Assembly (NCBI RefSeq): GCF_021130785.1
Contig: NC_060215.1
Coordinates: 71,369,501 to 71,433,500 of the forward strand
Reading direction: 5' to 3'
DNA: 64,000 nt
Origin: Homalodisca vitripennis
Lineage: Eukaryota; Arthropoda; Insecta; Hemiptera; Cicadellidae
Shown here: piece by piece, positions 11,263 to 20,409 of the stretch
How positions within the stretch are numbered: the stretch's first letter is position 1
How the letters are laid out: each line of letters opens with the position of its first letter
Position numbers and translations under genes: made by a program
The notes under the pieces: generated by a model
The model's database searches: none
The model's input: only the letters and a program-made list of their open reading frames with translations
What the model was told of the DNA's origin: nothing

Positions 11263-11613
11263 ACCTTCATCCAGATTAAGGTAGGATACTTCCCATATCT
11301 ATTTTTTTCAATTATTTAATAAAGTTGAAAAAGGATGAGATTGCTTTAATTCCATCCTGTATATGATTCAACCTTGTATGTGTGATGCTTCTACAATTTT
11401 GTATTTTTAAGATCCCAATAAATGTGTGTAATGTAGGCCATATTTACTGTAAAATATTAATAATCCCAAAGCATATTACTACAACGTCCTAAAAAGCATT
11501 TTACTGTTTTCAACACAAACTGAAACGTGTACTTTTGTTCATTTATAAACTGATATATTAGGTGTTTTAAATACATTAAATTATTAATTCATAAGTAAAA
11601 TGTATGGACTTAC
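11263..11613. other. intron sequence next to the mariner relic
   Basis: Probably includes the 3' non-coding end of that mariner (TCCATCCTGTATATG near 11350). Otherwise plain intron up to the exon 2 donor at 11613. Confidence 0.4.
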
Positions 11614-11812
11614 TTCCCCACAAGATATCCAAATGATAGTAGGGTAATAATAGGTCCATGGTTCACTTCAAGAGCATTAAGTATGGAAAGTATAACATAT
11701 GCCACCACAACAAGGATCAAGAGATCTATAACCAAACCCTTGAAGAAGTATATCAGTGCATATAAGCCTATTACTGAAGAAATCATATGCCGGATCGCCA
11801 TTGGAACATTTG
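11614..11812 (-). CDS. por: porcupine, coding exon 2
   Basis: The 199-nt exon encodes NVPMAIRHMISSVIGLYALI, YFFKGLVIDLLILVVVAYVI and a segment ending HGPIITLLSFGYLVG. This is several hydrophobic segments with the porcupine pattern P-x-x-(I/L)-(K/R)-H-(V/M)-(V/I)-S, as in human SYLKHVVSV. On the minus strand the acceptor is GTTTGTTTTTTTCAG (AG at 11814-11813) and the donor is GGGGAA|GTAAGT. The exon starts with two bases of a codon and ends with two bases of a codon. It joins exon 1 (one leftover base) and exon 3 (one leading base) without a shift. The joined reading gives an Ala at the first junction and an Asn at the second. Confidence 0.9.
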
Positions 11813-12539
11813 CTGAAAAAAACAAACTACTTTAAAATTAGATAATGACATTGATGACAATAACTGATTTTATAACCAATAACTTTCAAAGATACCAAAA
11901 ATAAATAAATTAAGTTTAAAAAAATAATTGTATTATTTGACACAAGTCTTAGTATTAAATATTTACATTTAAGTTCATGAAACAATGGATAACTCAATAC
12001 AGTACAATTCAATACAATTTATAAACAAATTCTTCGTCTAAAATTAAATGATGGACGTATCATCAGTCCATTCACATGCATATCAAGCACTAGGTAATTT
12101 TCTGAATTATTTGGAGGACTATACAATTCAAAACAATTAACAAAAAGATATGAGTGACCATAGCCTGCAACAGATATATATGGAAGACACAATGATGTTG
12201 TGTTAAACTGACACCTGTCTGCTCAACTCCTTTAACACTTTTCTAATAAAATGCTCAAACCATATGTTTTATGTAACAGGTTAAAGAGGATAAATAACCA
12301 CATTATTGGAAAATATTAAAAATGGCGACACAGTAGAATTTAAATTTCACTAATTTAAACATTTCTCTGTTTGAAGTTTGCTTTTGTTGATGAAAGGATT
12401 GTGAAGTCCACTTTAGCATGCATGCATAAACCTCTTGCAGAACATCATGTCAGCTGTAGACAGCTGAATAAACATTGTACAGAGTGATTGTTACATTTTT
12501 GTTTTATGTAATACGACTAACAGCAATACTGCATCAAAT

Positions 12540-12720
12540 TTTACAAAAAAGGTGATTTGATTGAAATAATTCAAGAAATTCAACAGATCCTTGGATAGGA
12601 CACATTATATACATTACACAGAAGACTGGTGCAATAGGTTTAAACATAGCTGCACTGACAGTGACCCTCAGTGTGGCAGACTAACAAGAAATCAAAACAA
12701 TAAATTATGAATCAATTCTA
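12540..12720 (+). pseudogene. possible mariner N-terminal trace
   Basis: The frame WCNRFKHSCTDSDPQCGRLT resembles the mariner helix-turn-helix region (W-RFK-G-T-DDPR-GR). A nearby segment at 12365-12400 (GAAGTTTGCTTTTG, then GATGAAAGGATTGTGAAG) also occurs in the repeats at 44040 and 52893. Too degraded to be sure. Confidence 0.3.
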
Positions 12721-14639
12721 CATTTTTTTATATGATAGGTTCATGTATTATATCATCCATGAACTACAGGGGTCAGAATATATTACTGGAGGTAATATTA
12801 TAATACTAAAGAAGGATTTTCCTTTCTAGAGTTGCTACATATTCCTTCCTTGACCAAGTGGCTTATGGCTATTTGAAGATGCTGCTTAAGAGTTCATTAA
12901 TGAAAATGCAATAGTTTAATTTATATATATTCCGAGAGAGATCTTCCAGGAAAAATTACCTAAAGTTAAAAAAATGAAAAGTTTATGAAGAAATTTTGAC
13001 TTAGGAAAAATATATGTTAAGAATAATTATAACCAACTAATTGTTCTAGAACAGAGAATCAGGTAATTTGAATTTTTAGGTGAGTGCCACATAAAAATTA
13101 AAGTCTAAAATTCTAAATGGTATATACAATTTGCTACTGCAAGTAACCAATGACTTGACATGTAAGAGATACCTGATGCCGATTATATAAAGAGATAATT
13201 GGAGTTAGATTTGAAAATTACTGTTAGTATAATTTCAAATCTAGTTATTTCAAAAGAGATCATATAAGCAGGAATGAAAATAAAAGGTAATCAAAAGTTG
13301 TAACAAAGTAAGAGAAGGCCTAAATACGTTTAAGGATTTATCAGACACGTTAACAAACAAAGAAGAATTTCAGAATAATCTACAAAGAACTAATTCTGAA
13401 CCTGTTAGGTTAATATTCTTTTCTCTTACTAAGAATTATATGTAATTTAAGCTATGGGTTTACCTAATTTAAAAGTATTTGTATTTGCTACATAAAAATA
13501 TAATTAGTTACAAGACTCTAATACCAACTGAGTATAAATTTATTTCAATATCTTTATGTTTGGCTCCACTAAATGCACTATTGTATCAATAAACTTATAT
13601 GACAGCACTATAGAAGCACATTGGCTTGGACACTGGGATAAAAAAGACTCTAAATAATGTTTTCTATGGTATGTCTGTCTGCTATAAACAGTGAAATATT
13701 AATTTAGTTCCTTATTTGGTCCAGAGATTATAGCTCTTTTCAACCATTACTCGATAAGGATTGAATTATGTAACTGCATAATAATTTAGGCCACATGGCC
13801 TGCCGAGCTGAACTAGGAAATTACGGAGGGCCAATCAATGTGGTCCGCAGAGCTGTGGGACAGTACATGATCAAAATCCTTAATTCTAACATTCAAACAA
13901 AAAACTATGTCATTCACCCATTATGCCCCCCCCACAGGTTAATATCTAAGATTAAAGCTGTATTAACTTTCACTTTTCAAAATTTCATAATATTAAAACA
14001 AACTTTAATGAATATTACAAGAATAAGGAAAAGGTAATATGACTTGAGTAATTTGTTTTCTATTTAAATCAATTACTTCCTGACTAAATATCAATAATGT
14101 TCTAGTTAAAACTATAAAAGTAAATTTTAATACAACCAATTTATTGCTTTTTAGGTACAATGTGTATCATGTGAATGTCATATCAAATTTCTATAATATT
14201 AACTTTAACTACATTCCTTGTTAGAAAGTACTGTATATAGACAATGCTAAATTCATACACTAGTAAACAAATACAACCAATACAAAACGGTCACGTTATA
14301 TAGAATACAAAATCTCTTGAATATTTGAATTTTTATTTGATCCCTATGGGTTTAGATGGATTTGAGAGTTATGTATATCAATGAACATTACCTTTCAATG
14401 CAAATAGTTTATTAAACCATGCCAATGAAAATTGTGGAGTTTGAAATGACGAAATAATATCAGCCACTGAAGTTTATGACACCCTTTTGTAAACACCCTG
14501 TATAAAAGATGATGGTACAAATCTGGATACAGTTCAAATGATTAAAGAATATCTCAGTTCTTTCTACAGTTCAAATTAATTCTCAAGAAGTAGCAGAATT
14601 TGGCGGAAATATGGATTTAATCAACTTATTACTTTTTTG

Positions 14640-15030
14640 ACAGCAATTTCTATCAGCAAACTGACAAAGAGATTATCATTGTTACCTGTAGCAGTAAACT
14701 GATATAATATGGAAAACACAATATCAAAACTATACTCAAGCCGACCCAAACATCAAAGAACTGTTTGAAACCAGTAAAGGACCCAATTCCACTGCGTGTG
14801 CCTGGAGTCTATGAAATTCCATGTTGCTGTGGCTCAGACTACAATAGGAAAACAGAATATTTAATATCTACATCAGTTTGTGAACTCATTAGTATGAAAT
14901 GTCAGGTATGTTATAATCATTTATAGTGGACACACAAAACCAGACATTTAACAGAATGCGATAAAGCAAAGGTACTTGAACAAATTCCCAACTATTACCC
15001 AAGGAATATACGAGAAACCTTAGGGTTGAA
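14640..15030 (+). pseudogene. Penelope-like element, GIY-YIG region, decayed
   Basis: With one or two shifts the plus strand reads DPIPLRVPGVYEIPCCCGSD, then TKVLEQIPNYYPRNIRE-like wording and ETLGLKYT. This is the C-terminal endonuclease of Penelope-like retroelements: PGVYEIPC-CG for the GIY block, then the K-V-YYPR-IRE tail. Stops and a TGG-TGA-rich middle show it is dead. No RT part is visible upstream. Confidence 0.65.
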
Positions 15031-15057
15031 ATACACAGACAGCGATGCAACGTGATG

Positions 15058-15178
15058 CGATGTGATGCGAAACTTTCAGATGTTAACATATGGAATAAAA
15101 CACACAGATCAAGTCATATCGTGCTCTGTGTATTTTATTCCATATGTTCACTGTATTCGATATTTTCACATCACATCG
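15058..15178. repeat. hairpin-forming inverted repeat, arms about 51 and 54 bp
   Basis: 15058-15108 pairs with 15125-15178 across a 16-base loop. The arms share CGATGTGATG at the outer edge and CATATGGAATAAAA plus CACAGA toward the loop, with a few mismatches in between. It may be a small foldback transposon or a palindromic insertion. Confidence 0.85.
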
Positions 15179-15854
15179 TAGTCTTTTCATATCCTTAGAT
15201 ATAGCAAAGAAAGAAAATAACTTCTACAAAGAAATAGAGATAGTATCAAATTGTCAAAATGCTGGCAGCCTGTAATAAAGGAGCCATATTCTGTTGGTCA
15301 TATTGGTCATTGGTTAATTAAGTTCCAGTCAATCAAGATACAGTTATATCCCTTCAACTCATCTGTACAACAGATGTATATTATCAGCAGTTTCAATTTA
15401 CATTTTTTTGTTAAAGATAGCTATCTACAAGCAGGCTGAAACATTTCAAGAGTTTAATTGTGTAAGCGATATTTCAATGCACTGTGAACTGCATAGCTTG
15501 GATGTAAGTTAAGAATCCAGCCACTTAAGCCTAACAACTAAGATTCCAAACATTCTTTAATACCTCATTTCTTTGAAAACAAGCTCATTTAAATTCTTTA
15601 GGCTTTAATTTGTATTACCGAAATGTTTGATAAGCAATAGGAATGATATCTATAAAATAATTTTTAAACTATGAGGTTATTTGGGTTGTTTATAAATCAA
15701 CCTAAAATAGTGTAGTTTAAATAAAGCACTCTGCAAAATTAGAAAAAATTTATAAAATGAAGTATGTTTTTAAATTTAGTGTTTGAGCCTTTCTCACTAC
15801 AGAATAAAACTAAATCTGAATGTAAACCTAAGCAAACAAATTGGTGATGCTAAC

Positions 15855-16041
15855 CCAGTTGAGTGGTACACCTATAAAGCAGGCAGCAGGTGAGCAGAAG
15901 CAGTAGTTGAGAACTAACTGACCGCAGTGTGGGAATCAAGCAGTGCTCTGCTAGTGACACAATACCCAGATTCATTTCTTCTTCAACCATTTCCTGTGAA
16001 TATGATGCATCAAATTCTTCATAATCTTCATCTTCATACAT
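15855..16041 (-). CDS. por: porcupine, first coding exon
   Basis: The start is the ATG at 16041, preceded in frame by a TAG a few codons upstream. The exon encodes an acidic N-terminus (MYEDEDYEEFDASYSQEMVE), then LAEHCLIPTLRSVSSQLLLL and a hydrophobic run to TTQL. The second half matches the porcupine N-terminus (human LLQGCLLPT-QQGLDQIWLLL). It is 187 nt long and leaves one base for exon 2. A candidate acceptor (TTTTTGTTCACTGTGCAG, minus strand) at 16061 suggests at least one non-coding first exon further right, which I could not place. The acidic stretch would face the opposite side of the membrane from the first helix. Confidence 0.88.
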
Positions 16042-16060
16042 TCTTCCACACTATCTGTAC

Positions 16061-17690
16061 CTGCACAGTGAACAAAAACATTGTAAACAGAATTTAAACT
16101 TTAATTGTACTATAAAATCTACTCTTCTCTAAAGTATTAATAAAATCTATTCCTCCTAATTCCCATAAAAACATTAATATTAAAAAAACACACACAAATT
16201 TGATTTTCAATTTGGAAAGAACATCCAAGTAATGTCAAATTAAAAAAGAAAAAACATTTAAAGATATTTTTAAAGGACTCTTGTACGGCCTTCCAACTAA
16301 AACTTTTATTCTGTATATTTTAATTTATATGACACCAGACTCAAATATTGTATATCTTCATTTAATTTGTCTAAATTGTGATTAATTATTATCTAATTTT
16401 TAAATCTTCTGATATCAATATGAGACCGCTCCCCCTTCTTGATATTTGTTTAATGTTCTATTTGCTACTTTAAAACCCATAATTTTATCCTGATCCATTT
16501 CAACCCTGTTTGGTTCTGTGCAGTTCGGATGACAATATCTGTTGTAAGATCTTGGATAGTTTCCGTCAACAGATCAATTCTAATAGCTAACGCTGTATAT
16601 TTTGACAGTTACAGAAGATTGCTTACGTTTCATTTTACATTAAATTTACTTAGATTTATGTTTCACCTAAAAAACTGCCATTCAACACTATATATTCATC
16701 TTCACTAGGGAACACTTTATTAGAGCAATAGACAACAAAAACTACATGTTCAGTGGTCTCTGATACTTGTTATTTCAGTTATTAAAATAGTTCTTGTGTT
16801 GTGCTGCTTGTGAATTGTGTGGGAATAACTCCCTTAATTTGTGTTTATTTATTTATTAAAAATCAATACTCTAGTTCTTTTTAAAACATTAAAATTATTG
16901 TTTTATTTTTAACACTGTAGGTCACGGGTCTGTAAGATACTTTTGCTAAAAATAGCAAAAATAGGATAAATTTTTTTATTATTAGACAAAGAGTTTAGGA
17001 TATTTAAAGTTTTATTTTAGGAACATCATTTAATCAGGTCTTAAGAAAAATACTGAAGATAAGGATATGAAAGTTTACCCTATATATTAAAAAATTATTG
17101 GAATGACATTTTTATTTATAAAAAAATAATTTGCTTAAGTAATATATTATTAAAATCATGTACTTTTCTTATATTACATTTCATTTAAAAAATATAATAT
17201 TTTGAAATCATCATCAACAAATTTAAAATAATTAAAAACATCATTCTTGGAAATAATAAAATTCATGTACTTAGTATAAAAAATACATTTTGTACTGTGA
17301 GCCTTTTTATGTGAACCTAGTTAAAAAAAAAATTGACCAAAATTCCTACTTTTAATGCCTATGTATCCTTCTAAAGTGATCAACAAATTTATATTTTATA
17401 TTGATGATAGTGTTTTAATTGAAACTCCTGAGTTTTATTCAAAGTTTATAGGGTAAAACCGCTCAAAACTGCCCCCTCAGAATCAATAGGCTAAAGAAAG
17501 ATGTGTCTTGGTAGACAAGGAGGATAGAAACACTTAAAAACAAAATTAGATAAAAAAAACAAAACTCCTCAAATGGGAAAAACAAACAGATGAATGGTTC
17601 CTATATCACAATGCCCTAAATTAATAAAAGAAAGAAATCAGAAAAACAAAAGAAGAAACTTCTGTAAAAACAATAATTATCTACCCAAGA
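16061..17690. other. non-coding, 5' flank or first intron of porcupine
   Basis: AT-rich throughout. No promoter element or upstream exon could be assigned. Confidence 0.4.
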
Positions 17691-17699
17691 GGCTTCTAG

Positions 17700-18770
17700 G
17701 CTTAAAAAAAACTCTCCAAAACTGACCCCCCAAACTCTCTGAGGCCTTTACTGAAGGCTAATGGGAGTCTAACACTGAGTAAGGAGACATTGGAACTGTT
17801 GCTGGAGACGCACTTTCCGGGTGGACTCGACACAAGATAAAATTTCTATTCTCTGGTGACGGAAAAGTTCAGTTGACAGGTTGCAAAGTCCAGACAACGA
17901 TAAAAAAGAATATTTACAGCAGAAAGGATAATAAAATCCTTCAAGCTCTTTAAGTCATCAGGGGCAAATACTACCGCTCTCCACAGTTTAGTGGAGGTGG
18001 TGGAAGAAACCTTAAAAGAAAAAGAAGCTCTAGTCAGTAGCTTTATGGACATTGAAGGAGCTTTTGACCGAGTAACATACGAATCCATGGAGGCAGCACT
18101 GAAAAGGTTTAATGTTCCAACAGATGCTGTCAAGTAGATAGTAGCCCTTCTATAACATCGACAAGTAAGTGCAAAGTTAGGATATGGATCAGCTACAATC
18201 ACAGCTCGGAAAGATGCCCCCAAGGAGGGGTACTATCTCCCCTTTTGTGGGCGATGATGGTTGACGATATCTTGATAAATGCAGAAGAAAGGGGAATAAA
18301 TCTACAACGTTATGCTGACGACCTAGTGCTTATGGTCAGGGGAAGAAATAAAAACACCTTGGAACTCATGAGGACTACCTTCATACAAAATTTAATCAAA
18401 TTGTGAGGTGTTCAGGTAAATCTTTTTAGTTTATTGTGTTCATTTCATATAAAATAACCCTTGAGCAAAGTAAGGAGGATATATGATTGGTATTAGGGAT
18501 GTTGATAGGCCATGGCCCTCTTAGGAAACATCTCTTGAAGGTAGGTCTATGCCAGAATGCACACTCTGTGGAGAAGCAGAAGAAGCAGTGGAACATATAT
18601 GGCTAGACTGTTCTGCCATATGCAAAATCAGGATAAAATATCTAGTCTCAGATTCTGATGGCCTAAACATTAAGTAAGGGAGGTGCAAAGGTCCTTTAAG
18701 GACTACGTGCAGGGACTCTTGTCTCTTTCCCTCTAAGAATGAAAGCAAAACGTTCCAACTCATGTTTCGT
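17700..18770 (+). pseudogene. R1/jockey-type LINE: RT and zinc-knuckle C-terminus
   Basis: The plus strand reads HSLVEVVEETLKEKEALVSS, FMDIEGAFDRVTYESMEAAL, then WIVALL, the GCPQGGVLSPLLWAMMVDDI motif and NLQRYADDLVLMVRG. After a deletion that removes the RNase H region it reads PECTLCGEAEEAVEHIWLDC. That is the C-x2-C-H-C knuckle at the C-terminus of R1/jockey-type ORF2 proteins. Stops (for example in KWIVALL) and shifts are present. The GCPQGG wording separates it from the CR1-like copies, which have GVPQGS. A 125-codon frame on the opposite strand (17846-18223) is only its shadow. Confidence 0.8.
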
Positions 18771-18810
18771 TCACCCGAAATCATCACCAAGAACTCCCAG
18801 GTATAACAAC

Positions 18811-19164
18811 TGTTAGTTCAAATAAATACCTGGACATAATTTTACGCAATAACTCATTCAATAAACTCATTAACTATTTCATCAAAGCATTACACCTCAA
18901 TAATTATTAGTATATCTGTTGTTTGGACAGGATAAATAGAACATAAGCAGTACTGCTTTTATCCTTCTACAATCTTTTTAATAAAAATGTTAGTTCAAAT
19001 AAATACCTGGGTATAATTTTACACAATAACTCATTTAATAAACTCATTAACTATTTCATCCAAGCATTACATTTCAATAATTATTACTATATCTGTTGTT
19101 TGGGCAGGATAAATAGAACATAAGCATTATTGCTTTTATCCTTTTACAATCTTTTTAATAACAC
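18811..19164 (+). repeat. 177-bp tandem duplication, two copies
   Basis: 18811-18987 and 18988-19164 are about 90% identical by eye. Each begins TGTTAGTTCAAATAAATACC and contains a KYLGIIL-like frame of the kind seen in the LINE RT thumb. They may therefore derive from the LINE ending at 18770 or another RT. Neither copy is open. Confidence 0.85.
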
Positions 19165-20201
19165 AAATTAATAAAGAAGTAAAATGGTCATTAATTGTCA
19201 CACAAAAAATAAATTTTTATTCCACAACAGGCTATAAAACATTTACACCAAAACATAGAATAACCGATTTTTTATTAGATAAAATATCTTACCAACAAAA
19301 TAAACTGGTTCTACTACTATACTGATTACCACATATAAAACAGAAATGAACACAAGTTTTGGTTAAATAAGCATAACAAGTAGGTTGAATCAAAACCATT
19401 ACAGTAAATAATGACATCATCTTATCTTATCAATCATCTCAGATGATTTAATAGTTGGAAGTTAATTTACTTAATTTTAAAATGATGAAAGTTTATACTT
19501 TTCTCTCATGCTAGATATTATACAAGATAATTTGACTGTTAACATTTTGAACTCCATTTATTTTATCACAGCATGCACTTCCATAAATATCTAATACATA
19601 ACTATTGTGCATATGTTTTTATTATATACATATAGTAAAGTGTATGCAAAATATAAATATATTAAATGGATGAATATGTTGAATAAGTGTTACACAAATT
19701 GTCCAGAATTTTTTATACCTTTTTATAATTTAAACTATTTAAAATTGATTTAAAAAAATTGTATTACAATTTTTAATATGTTAAGATATGAAATACATTT
19801 TTTTTATGATTGGGTAAAGACAAAGAAATAAGCAATCAATTTTGAACAATAAACACCCATTGGTTATGATTATCCAGAACGTTTTATATTTCTATATTGT
19901 ATTTTACAAAACTTTACTAAGCGTTTTTGCTCACCAAATTAGTAGACCATACTGCTAAGTTTACATAAGATATAATATAAATATACACTGTATTTATACT
20001 CAACATCAAAGAAAAACAAATAATCTCATATGATGAGCAAAAGAAAAGATTATTAACAAAAAACAAAATTTTATTTGCCTAAAACACAACGAGCATACAC
20101 AATAATGAGTTAAGTACACTAATAACTGACATCCTATTAGCAAAGTGAATTTTATCTGTTTTGAACAAAAATATTACACATTAAAAACTATTCTAAAGTT
20201 T
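19165..20201. other. AT-rich, nothing recognised
   Basis: No reading frame or repeat of note before the LINE insertion site. Confidence 0.5.
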
Positions 20202-20220
20202 CCATAGAAAAAAAGGATAA

Positions 20221-20242
20221 ATAGTCATAGTCATAGTCATAG
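20221..20242 (-). repeat. LINE 3' tail of CTATGA repeats
   Basis: Three to four hexamers directly after AATAAAGAT on the element's sense strand. Short tandem 3' ends of this sort are typical of CR1/L2-type LINEs and are used in place of a poly-A tail. Confidence 0.85.
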
Positions 20243-20409
20243 ATCTTTATTCAAAGCTGTAATATTATAAATACAGTCAGAATAGTGTCACAAATACAGA
20301 TAGACTAATATCATCACAGATACAGGTTAACCTATCTAAAATCTTATGTTAACTTAACATAAACATTGTTAATTTAAACAACTAAAATTAACTCAATTTT
20401 TATTTATAT

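Larger units (their letters stand above)
3991..11613 (-). other. porcupine intron 2 (7.6 kb)
   Basis: Bounded by a donor (GTAAGTC at 11613) and an acceptor (AG at 3992-3991), both on the minus strand. It is filled with LINE and mariner remains in both orientations. Stretches 4000-4830 and 9000-10080 are AT-rich and hold nothing I recognise. Confidence 0.8.
11813..15854 (-). other. porcupine intron 1 (4.0 kb)
   Basis: The donor after exon 1 reads CTGG|GTTAGC, which is non-optimal but in phase. The intron holds a mariner trace, a Penelope-like fragment and a hairpin. The stretches 11825-12540, 12720-14640 and 15180-15850 show nothing else I can name. Confidence 0.75.

Noticed and set aside
17846..18223. 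125-codon minus-strand frame
   Set aside because: Shadow of the plus-strand LINE RT, whose GAFDRV, GCPQGG and YADD motifs are on the other strand.
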